Of a stretch of 64,000 nucleotides of DNA, positions 17,501 through 24,625 are shown piece after piece. Source of the stretch: Bacteroidales bacterium UBA4360 (GTDB taxonomy: Bacteria > Bacteroidota > Bacteroidia > Bacteroidales > UBA932); the NCBI GenBank assembly GCA_002393945.1, contig DGSO01000011.1, forward strand, positions 62,001 through 126,000, written 5' to 3'. Numbering within the stretch: the first letter of the stretch is position 1; each line of letters starts with the position of its first letter. The position numbers and the translations under genes are program-made. The notes under the pieces are model-generated. The model ran no database searches. It was not told the DNA's origin and saw nothing but the letters and a program-made list of their open reading frames with translations.

Positions 17501-19578
17501 ATTGCCCTCTGGATGCGCGGTCCTCTCCAGCGCCAGCCGTAGACGGGTTCGTTCTTGAGGGTGAACTCGCCCTCGGCCTCATTCTCCACCGCTATGCCGA
17601 TGGACAGCTCCTCGCTGATGGAGAAGCCGCTGCGGCTTTCGATGGTCTCGCCGGTGGGGTCGATGACCTTGACGGTGACGTCGTACCAGCCGGTGGAATT
17701 TGTGGGGACGCTGAATGCGAAGGTGTTGTCCGTGCCGATGACCTTGCTCTCCTCGTAGACGGTACCGTCATATCTCCTGACGGTGAGTTCGGCCCTGGCG
17801 CCGGTTACGTTGTGGCCGCTGTAGCTCTTCACGCTGCCGGTCACGGGGACCTCGTCGCCCGCAAAGTAGAGCTTTTTGTTACGGTCGATGCTTACCTCGA
17901 AGGTGGGAAGGACGAATTCGTCGACCCTGAAGGAATCGTGGCCGATGAACTTTTTGCCTTCCTTTATCTCCATGGAGAACCAGCCGTTGCGAAGGCCGGT
18001 GGGGATGTCGAATTCGCCGCTCACAGAGCCGAATTCATTGGTCTTGACGCTCTTGCGGGCCACTTCGTTGCCTTCGGAGTCGTTCATGATGACCGTGAGT
18101 TTGCGGCCTTCATTTACGCTGAGCTTCCGCATGCGGTCTCCGCTGTAGAGGACGGCCTTGAATTGGAGCTTGTCTCCGGGGTTGTAAGCGCCGCGGTCAA
18201 GGTAGATGTTGCAGCCTTCGGAGTCTCCGCTTTCGTAGAACTCGCTTGTGTCCAGCCACACGCTTCTTGACTTGCGATTGCCGCTTTCGGCAACCAGGCT
18301 GTAAGAGCTCTTGGTGTTTATCTTCTTGGATATGGAGCTGGGAAGGGGAGTGAATCCGTCAAGCGCCATGGAAGTGGATGCCACCGTGGTGGAGCCTTTC
18401 ATGAGGCGGATGGTGGCGCGCCTTAGGGGTTCGCCGGTCTTGTAGTCGGCAACGTACACGCAGGCGCCGCGGGCGTCCCTCCGGGTTGCGATGGACAGCG
18501 TGTACTGCTGGTAATATGCCGATGCGAAGAGCTTCCCGTTCTTGGCTTCTACGATGTAAGGACCGTCAGAGAGGACCGGAAGGGCGATTTTGACGGTATC
18601 GGCCTTGTAGAAGCTGCCGGCCTTGTTGGTGACGTTCCAGGTCTTGAAGGGCTTCTTGGAGCCTTCCTGGGTAAGGGTGACGGCGGCCTTGTCAAGGTTC
18701 CGGAAAGTGATTACTATGTTGTTTTCCTTGAATTCTGCATTGAGGTCCCGGCCCTCCAGGTTGGAGAGGAGATACTCTACGGTGTTTTCCCTTTCGGCAA
18801 TGAGCTTTTCCTCTCCGGTGAATGCCTTGCGGCGCTTTTCGAAGGCTTTGGCGCGGGCGTAGAGGTCCTTGTACTTTTCGTCCGTGGCGGGCTTGCTGCC
18901 ATTGATTTCGTCGAGTTCGTTCTGGAGGAGGTCGGCCTCGGGGAGGAGACCTGCGGCGGTGCCTTTGTACTTGTCGGCAAGGGCCTTGAGGACTTTGATG
19001 CGGGCGTTCTTTTCGCTGGGGACCCTGTAGTACTCAAGGGCGGCGTTCAGGGGATATTTGCCCGCGATTTTCTCCCGGAGTTCTTTCTCGGCCTCCTTGT
19101 GGCCGCGGGAGCTAAGGCGCCACAGGACGTATTCGCCGTTATCCGTTATGAAGTGGGGGAGAACTCCGCCAAGGAAACTTCCCACGCCGCGGAAAAACGG
19201 CTCCGTACGGCCCTCTACGGGGTTTTCTTTTATGTGCCGATACAGGGCATCCGCACTGGCGCCGTTGTACTGGTCCATCCATACGAAGGTTACCATGGGG
19301 TCTCCGAAATCCTTCACTTCCTGCTCCAGGGCCTTCCTTGCGGGTTCGCGTTCTTTCCAGTTGCGCCGGGCCACGGTCTCTACATAGAGCGTGGCGGCGT
19401 CGTAGAAGTCTACGGTAAGATGCTGCTCCACGGCCTTGGCTTTAATCTCCTGTAGGATTTTGGCCTCGGTCTGGGGCTTGTCGGCGTTCTTTGCCTCCTG
19501 GTACTTTGTCCAGAGGTCTGTGAGGATGTGTCCGTCGTTCATGATGAGGGCTGCGATTGCAGAAAGAATCAGATTCAT
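14566..19578 (-). CDS. Alpha-2-macroglobulin family protein without thioester
   Basis: A 1670-residue protein. A helical N-terminal region is followed by MG-type beta-sandwich domains (MG2-like DRGAYNPGDKLQFKAVLY), the bait/A2M region and a C-terminal alpha/alpha-toroid (GGFAWFEGMNSS …), ending in the family-typical IESLYAPHYRA segment. I see no CxEQ thioester Cys-Gln pair, so covalent protease trapping is not expected. The N-terminus is short and only weakly signal-like, so export is uncertain. Its start lies 28 nt after the folC stop on the same strand, so the two are probably co-transcribed. Such Bacteroidota proteins are thought to act as envelope protease inhibitors or scaffolds. Confidence 0.85.
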   Translation of the reverse strand: MNLILSAIAALIMNDGHILTDLWTKYQEAKNADKPQTEAKILQEIKAKAVEQHLTVDFYDAATLYVETVARRNWKEREPARKALEQEVKDFGDPMVTFVWMDQYNGASADALYRHIKENPVEGRTEPFFRGVGSFLGGVLPHFITDNGEYVLWRLSSRGHKEAEKELREKIAGKYPLNAALEYYRVPSEKNARIKVLKALADKYKGTAAGLLPEADLLQNELDEINGSKPATDEKYKDLYARAKAFEKRRKAFTGEEKLIAERENTVEYLLSNLEGRDLNAEFKENNIVITFRNLDKAAVTLTQEGSKKPFKTWNVTNKAGSFYKADTVKIALPVLSDGPYIVEAKNGKLFASAYYQQYTLSIATRRDARGACVYVADYKTGEPLRRATIRLMKGSTTVASTSMALDGFTPLPSSISKKINTKSSYSLVAESGNRKSRSVWLDTSEFYESGDSEGCNIYLDRGAYNPGDKLQFKAVLYSGDRMRKLSVNEGRKLTVIMNDSEGNEVARKSVKTNEFGSVSGEFDIPTGLRNGWFSMEIKEGKKFIGHDSFRVDEFVLPTFEVSIDRNKKLYFAGDEVPVTGSVKSYSGHNVTGARAELTVRRYDGTVYEESKVIGTDNTFAFSVPTNSTGWYDVTVKVIDPTGETIESRSGFSISEELSIGIAVENEAEGEFTLKNEPVYGWRWRGPRIQRAIVTENVLRLRLDVRDDSGSEVPLDVHYAIEGIGSGSAKSGKPFEISLDGIPAGVYTIKADAHAGDKAKGSAETRLLVLRPTDKTIPEGVNRVFLPGKETVSGPVEARFGYGPRTACAVVTLFGDKGTVLYSKKLQAKGMADLKIDYKTAYPDAVRLQIFWFADGDSFTYGKQFRREKTKFSLPLTFSRFTDKAYPGTEYTFSLKTVPGVEALAAVWDKSIDAISHNWWPQVSMADYSVATVYVHDACGIVSGGGEDYALEDAMPLAAPMMKSRAAGAVAMNAMVEEELAYESADMAAAKETGAGASDEPVAIRSEFENALTFQPHLRSDDAGNLSFTFRTSDKLSTYYVRVYAHTKEMQNATAEDFMVVSLPVKVSILEPRFLYEGDKWNAAVTVSSVADIPVSGTFRLDVNGTVQTERVTVPAGETMTVSFPVNASEEGPLSVTASFIADEFSDAVRVTVPVLKARQSLTEAHSAVLLAGMSREALLKELRGRFVNVSGESAQLKEITVLDMVKDAIPSHAEPSGKDVLSLTEAWYVQNIAARLSVIPGEVEESLLKEILACRNSDGGFAWFEGMNSSAVITAVVLERFALLKARGVDVPDVTSSVKFLDANQFGTVRPLWCGWLSDAQYMHVRAMYAGVPFEVKPVSASDKKRMTEFKKYAKNYLTPSSKRGLEGQIIAKARRLTTLRNLAASSEGKALAKAWGITWSSKLTSSIKADVTSLLEYAVRHRDGGWYYPNAVMPWRGLLESEAYAHAMLAGLLNDDSPEIADGIRLWLMLQKETQKWDTDPAFVDAIDAILRGSEAVLDTRVLALSADYDAPLEDIKASGNGFTLERRFFRDGSEIKPGDPVYVGDKISAQYIIWNAENRSYVKLTAPREAGLQPVQQLSGRGWLSVLTGNNRLYGLYGFYNWNIYRNVKAQCTEYYWEACPEENTTLTEEFYVVRSGRFSAPVPVIESLYAPHYRANAASSGLLDAR

Positions 19579-19606
19579 AGTCGTTATAGGTTACCGTGTC
19601 CGTTTC

Positions 19607-20881
19607 CTATTCAAGTTCTGTGCCTTGCAGCGCTTCGGCTACCACAAAGGCGCTTCCGCCGATGTATATTATGGCATCCTTCCCGGCTTCCCTTAGCGCC
19701 ATCTCCACCCCCGCCTTCACCGACGGGGCGGTTGTGGCCCTTTTGTCATTTCGAGCGGAGCCGCAGGCGTAGTCGAGAAATCTCTCCAGAATGTCATCGG
19801 CCTTCCTTGCCCTTGGGGTGTCCGGGGTGACGAAGATGTAGCGGGCTTTCCGGGGCATGAGAGGGAGGATGGCGTCGAGGTCCTTGTCGGCCATGATGCC
19901 GTAGACGATGAAAAGGGGCTTGCCGGTAGCCTCCAGGGCCTCGAAGTTGCTGCGGAGGGCGTGGGCGTTGTGGCCGATGTCGGCAATCACCTCCGGCTCC
20001 TTGCGCAGGCGCTCCCACCTGCCGTGGAAGTGCATCAGGGCGGCGGTGTGCTCTATGCCGTGGATGAGATCTCTCCACTCGCTTCGCTCGGTCAAGATGA
20101 CGTCCAGGGTGCAGAGCACGGTCCTCAGGTTCTTTTCCTGGACCGGGGCGCGGAGGTCCATGGCGTCCAGGATCTCCTGGTGGCGTTCCCAGAGGCTGGG
20201 GGTGGTTTCCTGGGCATAGATGATGGGGCTGCCGGTTTCATCGGCCTTGGCGTCGAAGACTTTCTGCGTCTCCGGGCGCGTTTCGCCTATTATCACCGGC
20301 ACTCCGGGCTTGATGATTCCGGCCTTCTCCCCGGCGATGGCCTCCAGCGTGTTCCCAAGCAGGGCGCAGTGGTCCAGGCCGATGGACGTTATAACGCTCA
20401 CCACGGGCGTGACTATGTTGGTGGAGTCCAGCCTGCCTCCGAGGCCCACTTCCAGGACGGCGAAGTCGGTCTTCTCATCGGCAAACCACTTGAGGGCAAG
20501 GCCGGTGGTGATTTCGAAGAAGGAGAGGTTGTGCTCCGTGAAGTAGGGCTTCCACTTTACGAGAAAGGCCTCTGCATAGTCCTTGGGGATCATGGTGCCG
20601 TTTATGCGCGAGCGCTCCCGCCAGTCCACGAGGTGCGGAGAAGTATACAGCCCCGTTTTGTATCCTGCCGATGTGAGAGCGGATGCAATCATGTTGGCTA
20701 CAGAACCTTTCCCGTTGGTTCCTGCCACATGGATTACCTTGAGCTTCCCGGCCGGGTCTCCCATGGCCGCGTTGAACTCCCGCATGGCCTCCAGCCCCGG
20801 CTTGTACGCTCCCGTCATGAACCCGTCCTTCTGCACGGAAGGGAAGCGCGTGAATATTTCCTTTACCAGTTCTTCGTACAT
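19607..20881 (-). CDS. folC: Folylpolyglutamate / dihydrofolate synthase
   Basis: A 424-residue Mur-ligase family enzyme that adds glutamate to folates. The P-loop is HVAGTNGKGS (51-60), followed by the SPHLVDWRERSRING segment and EVGLGGRLDSTN. The C-terminal domain has the DIGHNAHA motif. Two segments appear to be translated repeat DNA: ILTERSEWRDL (20066-20101) and RFLDYACGSARNDK (19741-19788). Both match a common palindromic repeat and lie outside the motifs. The start MYEELVKEIF is chosen because a -7 box ends 4 nt upstream of its ATG. Confidence 0.93.
   Translation of the reverse strand: MYEELVKEIFTRFPSVQKDGFMTGAYKPGLEAMREFNAAMGDPAGKLKVIHVAGTNGKGSVANMIASALTSAGYKTGLYTSPHLVDWRERSRINGTMIPKDYAEAFLVKWKPYFTEHNLSFFEITTGLALKWFADEKTDFAVLEVGLGGRLDSTNIVTPVVSVITSIGLDHCALLGNTLEAIAGEKAGIIKPGVPVIIGETRPETQKVFDAKADETGSPIIYAQETTPSLWERHQEILDAMDLRAPVQEKNLRTVLCTLDVILTERSEWRDLIHGIEHTAALMHFHGRWERLRKEPEVIADIGHNAHALRSNFEALEATGKPLFIVYGIMADKDLDAILPLMPRKARYIFVTPDTPRARKADDILERFLDYACGSARNDKRATTAPSVKAGVEMALREAGKDAIIYIGGSAFVVAEALQGTELE
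19741..19788 (-). repeat. Palindromic repeat translated within folC (C-terminal)
   Basis: On the minus strand this reads GAGATTTCTCGACTACGCC…GCTCGAAATGACA, the same repeat found in frame in the thioester A2M gene (31445) and pbpC (37665). Here it encodes RFLDYACGSARNDK. Confidence 0.75.
20066..20101 (-). repeat. Second repeat translated within folC
   Basis: On the minus strand it reads GTCATCTTGACCGAGCGAAG…GAGAGATCTC, a palindrome-rich repeat type. It encodes VILTERSEWRDL without disturbing the frame. Confidence 0.55.
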
Positions 20882-20885
20882 ATTA

Positions 20886-20893
20886 CAAAGATA
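20886..20893 (-). promoter_or_regulatory. -7 box of folC
   Basis: TATCTTTG on the minus strand, 4 nt from the folC ATG, predicting a leaderless message. No TTG lies at the usual -33 spacing; the 107-bp element B starts about 26 bp upstream. Confidence 0.6.
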
Positions 20894-20918
20894 GTGAAAA
20901 AGAGGGAAAAGGTATCCT

Positions 20919-21025
20919 GTGAAATGCAAGTTGTTGACAGTCTGCTATTTACACAAAAGGCTCCCTCCGATTTCGGTGGGAGCCTTTTGCTCTGTGGGCT
21001 GGTTTTCAGCCAGTTACATTTCACG
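20919..21025. repeat. 107-bp inverted-repeat element, copy B
   Basis: The left arm is GTGAAATGCAAG and the right arm TTACATTTCACG. The central hairpin AAAAGGCTCCC / GGGAGCCTTTT lies at 20955-20988. Its right end is 1 nt from the groL stop codon, so on the minus strand it is the groL terminator; its other end lies just upstream of the folC promoter. Confidence 0.9.
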
Positions 21026-21026
21026 C

Positions 21027-22649
21027 TTACATCATTCCGCCGGCGGGCATTGCGGGAGCTGCGGGTGCGGGCTCCGGGATGTCTACGATGCCGCATTCGG
21101 TGGTGAGGAGCATGCCGGCGACGCTTGCTGCGTTCTCCAGTGCTACACGGCTCACCTTGGTAGGGTCGATGATGCCGGCCTGGTACATGTTCACGTACTC
21201 GTCGGTGCGTGCGTTGTAGCCGAAATCGCCCTTGCCTTCACGGATCTTGTTGATGATTACGGATGCTTCTACGCCTGCGTTGGCAGCAATCTGGCGCAGA
21301 GGCTCTTCGATGGCGCGTTCGATGATGCGGATACCGGTGGTCTCATCGTCATTGTCACCCTTGAAGCCCTTGAGGGCCTCTGCAGCGCGGATGTATGCCA
21401 CGCCGCCGCCGGGGAGGTAGCCTTCTTCCACTGCAGCGCGGGTTGCGTTGAGGGCGTCATCGACACGGTCTTTCTTCTCCTTCATCTCTACCTCGGTGGT
21501 GGCACCTACGTAGATGACTGCTACGCCGCCGGCGAGCTTGCCAAGGCGCTCCTGGAGCTTCTCGCGGTCGTAGTCGCTCTTGGTGGTGGCAATCTGGGCG
21601 CGGATCTGATCGGCCCTGTCCTTGATGGCTGCCTGGTCTCCGGCGCCGCCTACGATGGTGGTGTTCTCCTTGGTGATGGTCACCTTTTCGGCCTTGCCCA
21701 GCATCTGGACGTTGGCGTTCTGGAGGGTGAAGCCGCGCTCTTCGCTGATTACGACTGCACCGGTGAGGGTGGCGATGTCCTGAAGCATTTCCTTGCGGCG
21801 GTCGCCAAAGCCGGGAGCCTTCACTGCAGCAACCTTGAGGGTGCCGCGGAGACGGTTCACCACGAGGGTGGTAAGGGCTTGGCCTTCAACGTCTTCAGCA
21901 ATGATAAGGAGGCTGCGGCCTTCACGTGCGACGGGTTCCAGAACTGGCATGAGGTCTTCCATGGAGGAGATCTTCTTGTCGGTGAGGAGGATGTAGGCGT
22001 CGTCCAGGACTGCTTCCATCTTGTCTCCGTTGGTCATGAAGTAGGGGCTGATGTAGCCGCGGTCGAACTGCATACCCTCGACTACCTTGACCTCGGTCTC
22101 GGTGCCCTTGGCTTCCTCTACGGTGATGACGCCGTCCTTGCCGACCTTTGCCATTGCATCGGCGATGAGTTTGCCGATGTGGGCGTCGTTGTTTGCACTC
22201 ACGGTACCTACCTGCTCAACCTTGGAGTAGTCTTCACCCACGGGCTGGCTCTGTGCCTTGAGGTTCTCCACGACCTTTGCAACGGCCTTGTCGATACCCC
22301 TCTTGAGGTCCATGGGGTTGGCGCCTGCTGCAACGTTCTTGAGACCCACACCCACAATGGCCTGGGCAAGAACGGTAGCGGTTGTGGTACCGTCACCGGC
22401 CTGGTCGTTGGTCTTGGAAGCCACTTCCTTGACCATCTGTGCACCCATGTTCTGGAACTGGTCTTCCAGCTCCACTTCCTTTGCTACGGTTACACCGTCC
22501 TTGGTGATCTGGGGAGCACCGAACTTCTTTGCGATGACTACGTTGCGGCCCTTGGGACCAAGTGTCACCTTCACTGCATCTGCCAGTGCGTCTGCACCCT
22601 GCTTCATAGCGGTGCGAACGTCAGTATTGAATTTAATTTCCTTTGCCAT
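21027..22649 (-). CDS. groL: Chaperonin GroEL (HSP60)
   Basis: 540 residues, full length. The GroEL signatures are all visible: VTLGPKGRNVVI, the ATP site DGVTVAKEVELED and AGDGTTTATVLA, and the Gly/Met-rich tail ending GGMM. It forms the ATP-driven double-ring folding chamber in the cytoplasm together with GroES. It starts 2 nt after the groS stop and is followed directly by 107-bp element B, which supplies a strong terminator hairpin. Confidence 0.98.
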   Translation of the reverse strand: MAKEIKFNTDVRTAMKQGADALADAVKVTLGPKGRNVVIAKKFGAPQITKDGVTVAKEVELEDQFQNMGAQMVKEVASKTNDQAGDGTTTATVLAQAIVGVGLKNVAAGANPMDLKRGIDKAVAKVVENLKAQSQPVGEDYSKVEQVGTVSANNDAHIGKLIADAMAKVGKDGVITVEEAKGTETEVKVVEGMQFDRGYISPYFMTNGDKMEAVLDDAYILLTDKKISSMEDLMPVLEPVAREGRSLLIIAEDVEGQALTTLVVNRLRGTLKVAAVKAPGFGDRRKEMLQDIATLTGAVVISEERGFTLQNANVQMLGKAEKVTITKENTTIVGGAGDQAAIKDRADQIRAQIATTKSDYDREKLQERLGKLAGGVAVIYVGATTEVEMKEKKDRVDDALNATRAAVEEGYLPGGGVAYIRAAEALKGFKGDNDDETTGIRIIERAIEEPLRQIAANAGVEASVIINKIREGKGDFGYNARTDEYVNMYQAGIIDPTKVSRVALENAASVAGMLLTTECGIVDIPEPAPAAPAMPAGGMM

Positions 22650-22651
22650 GA

Positions 22652-22918
22652 TTACAGAATCGCTAAAATATCAGACTGCTTTACGATGAGGTACTTCTTG
22701 CCATCGACGGTGACCTCTGTGCCGGCATACTTGCCATAGAGGACGGTCTCGCCAGCCTTGACCTCCATGGGTTCATCCTTGGAGCCGGGACCAACTGCGA
22801 CTACGGTTCCCTGCTGGGGTTTTTCTTTGGCATTGTCCGGGATGTAAAGGCCCCCGGCGGTCATGGTCTCGGCCTCTTTGGGTTCCAAAACCACTCTTGT
22901 TCCTAACGGTTTAAGCAT
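22652..22918 (-). CDS. groS: Co-chaperonin GroES (HSP10)
   Basis: 88 residues (MLKPLGTRVVLEPKEAE…), the usual length for GroES, with the mobile loop segment ETMTAGGLYIPDNAKEKPQQGTV and the GKYAGTEV strand near the end. It caps the GroEL ring. The ATG at 22916-22918 is chosen by family length; a longer in-frame extension upstream is not family-like. First gene of the groS-groL operon. No CIRCE operator (TTAGCACTC inverted repeat) is visible upstream. Confidence 0.97.
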   Translation of the reverse strand: MLKPLGTRVVLEPKEAETMTAGGLYIPDNAKEKPQQGTVVAVGPGSKDEPMEVKAGETVLYGKYAGTEVTVDGKKYLIVKQSDILAIL

Positions 22919-23009
22919 AATATAAAGTTTTAATGTTTTCTCACTTCCCGCCGGGCGCTTGAGACTGCCTGCTTTATCATGGCTGCCCCGCCGACGGCAC
23001 CGTTGTAGT

Positions 23010-23025
23010 ATCAACGCCCGTGCCA
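23010..23025 (-). promoter_or_regulatory. Possible sigma-54-like promoter upstream of groS
   Basis: On the minus strand TGGCACGGGCGTTGAT resembles the -24/-12 consensus TGGCAC-N5-TTGCW, but the -12 element has GA where GC is expected. It would give an ~80-nt leader. No clear TAnnTTTG promoter was found for groS, which is the only reason to keep this weak call. Confidence 0.25.
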
Positions 23026-23113
23026 GCCGCGTGTTACTGACAAAATGGCAGATTTCCGGTTGGCTTGTGTAGAGAGAACCAAATGGGTGAGGGTGGCACG
23101 AGCCAGGTGCGGC

Positions 23114-23220
23114 GTGAAATGTAAGTGCTTGCCTGTTAAGAGATTAAACAAAAGGCTCATGGCGAAATGGATTGGAGCTTTTTGTGTAAATGCTTCATTT
23201 TGTTTGAGTTGCATTTCACG
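23114..23220. repeat. 107-bp inverted-repeat element, copy C (5' of RAYT)
   Basis: Arms are GTGAAATGTAAG and TTGCATTTCACG. The central hairpin AAAAGGCTC / GGAGCTTTTT (23150-23183) is slightly degenerate, but the 36+34+37 spacing is kept. It lies about 200 bp upstream of groS and 130 bp upstream of the RAYT gene. The rest of 22919-23349 holds no gene I can support. Confidence 0.88.
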
Positions 23221-23349
23221 TGAGGTCATACCCCCTTTTCTTTTCAATGAAAAACAACTATATTAGCACCGGAAAGAAGGTAGCGCCGGAGTTCTCTCCG
23301 GATACAGTTGGTGCCACAGACAATTGCATATAATGTATTTTGTCTGTTT

Positions 23350-24282
23350 ATGAAAAAGAAAACGAAGAGGGTTGTCAAGCCCGGAGTCCTCATTCACTGC
23401 TATCAGAGGACGCAGAATGGAATGTTGTTGTTTTACAGCATCAGTGATTATCTTGTGTACTTCACAATTTATTCTGTGAATGCAAGACGTTATGGGATAC
23501 AGGTTCTTTCACTGAACCTGATGCCGGATCATGTGCATGAAAGCGTCATGGTTAACAAATCAAATGTGTTGTCACGGTTCAAGCGTAAAGTCAACTCGAG
23601 TTTTGCCAAAGTGCACAATGAGGTGTGCCACACATCCGGCCAATTGTTTGAAGAACCGTTTGGAAGTGCGCTTAAACATGGTGATAAAGCTGAACGTACC
23701 AATCTTGTTTATGTTGGGAACAATCCCGTGGAAAGAAGGTTGTCAAAACGGGCAGAAGATTACCAATGGGGGTTCATCTCATATTCTCAAACGCCGAATC
23801 CCTTTTCCAACAGGCTGGTAATCAGAGACTCAAGATGGCCTCTGAGAAAAGCTGTCAAGGAAGTAAGACTCGCATTCAAGGCTGGTCGCCCGATGACATA
23901 TCGCCAACTTCAGCGTCTTTTCAAGCCTCTTGAACTGGCAGAGAAAAAGCAGTTGACTGATTTCATTGTAACTACATACAGTGTTATTGATTATCAGGCG
24001 GCAATTGATCGATTCGGCAGTTATGAGAAAATGATCATGGCCATGCATTCTACAACAGGAAGCGAGCATGATATTCAAGAAACATTCACCGGCAAGTCTG
24101 ATGAGTATTATGCCAAAATGATTTCCATAGTGCTCCGTGAAACTGGAGAAGATGATATACACAACATCCTGTCATACGATAAGGATAAAAAATGGCAGTT
24201 GTTTCAGCTCCTGAGGCAGAAAACATTTGCAACCTCCAGGCAGATCGCAAAATTCCTCCGTATACAGCTGGAAAGTGTGTGA
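23350..24282 (+). CDS. REP-associated tyrosine transposase (RAYT, Y1/HUH family)
   Basis: 310 residues. The N-terminal ~130 residues have the Y1_Tnp layout: the HUH metal-binding pair in LNLMPDHVHE (HVH, 61-63) and the RAYT-type segment NLVYVGNNPVERR with candidate nucleophile Tyr121. The C-terminal ~150 residues are helical and probably contain a helix-turn-helix (ATSRQIAKFL). These enzymes cut single-stranded DNA at small hairpins. It is flanked by two 107-bp elements, C upstream and D downstream, and its TGA stop is within the left arm of D. AT-rich codon use unlike the neighbours suggests transfer. The start MKKKTKRVV is preferred over an upstream ATG by its basic N-terminus. Confidence 0.85.
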   Translation: MKKKTKRVVKPGVLIHCYQRTQNGMLLFYSISDYLVYFTIYSVNARRYGIQVLSLNLMPDHVHESVMVNKSNVLSRFKRKVNSSFAKVHNEVCHTSGQLFEEPFGSALKHGDKAERTNLVYVGNNPVERRLSKRAEDYQWGFISYSQTPNPFSNRLVIRDSRWPLRKAVKEVRLAFKAGRPMTYRQLQRLFKPLELAEKKQLTDFIVTTYSVIDYQAAIDRFGSYEKMIMAMHSTTGSEHDIQETFTGKSDEYYAKMISIVLRETGEDDIHNILSYDKDKKWQLFQLLRQKTFATSRQIAKFLRIQLESV

Positions 24283-24385
24283 AATCTAACCTGCTATGAA
24301 TCAAGAGATTATACAAAAGGCTCCTGGTGATTTTACGTGGAGCCTTTTCGATAAATATCAGATATTCAATAAGTTGTATTTCACG
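24279..24385. repeat. 107-bp inverted-repeat element, copy D (3' of RAYT)
   Basis: The left arm GTGAAATCTAAC includes the RAYT stop codon and the right arm is TTGTATTTCACG. The central hairpin AAAAGGCTCC / GGAGCCTTTT lies at 24315-24348 and would terminate the RAYT transcript. Confidence 0.9.
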
Positions 24386-24408
24386 GTTACTTCTCCCTTT
24401 GGAGGGGT

Positions 24409-24474
24409 GCGAGGCGAACATGCTCCGGTTGCGAGGCGACCATGCTCCGGGTGCAAGGCGGCAATGTATTTGGC
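24409..24474 (+). repeat. 22-bp tandem repeat, three units
   Basis: GCGAGGCGAACATGCTCCGG.. is followed by a near-identical unit and a degenerate third, all of 22 bp. It lies between element D and the next promoter. Function unknown. No gene is seen in 24386-24580. Confidence 0.7.
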
Positions 24475-24584
24475 ACAAGACGAGGGTCTCCCGGGTAGGC
24501 GCCGCGGCGGCGCCGATGCAACGTTTTGGGGCGGGGGTGCATCTTATATTAGGTGCGGCGAAGGTGCGGTTCATGGAAAATGAC

Positions 24585-24592
24585 TATCTTTG
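24585..24592 (+). promoter_or_regulatory. -7 box of the lipoprotein-TonB receptor operon
   Basis: TATCTTTG, 33 nt before the ATG at 24626. The -33 element is not obvious. Confidence 0.5.
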
Positions 24593-24625
24593 CGGCCTTG
24601 CAGAAAAACATTTACAAAACATAAG

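Noticed and set aside
16828..18270. 480-codon plus-strand frame opposite the first A2M gene
   Set aside because: Mirror frame; repeated Ala/Gly/Val-rich sequence, no motif and no promoter.
20919..22739. 606-codon plus-strand frame opposite groL
   Set aside because: Antisense shadow of groL; it also runs through element B.
22919..23040. CIRCE/HrcA operator upstream of groS
   Set aside because: No TTAGCACTC-N9-GAGTGCTAA or near match was found.
23114..24385. Composite transposon carrying cargo between elements C and D
   Set aside because: Only the RAYT lies between them. No target-site duplication is evident, and HUH enzymes of this type do not usually move cargo by paired copies.
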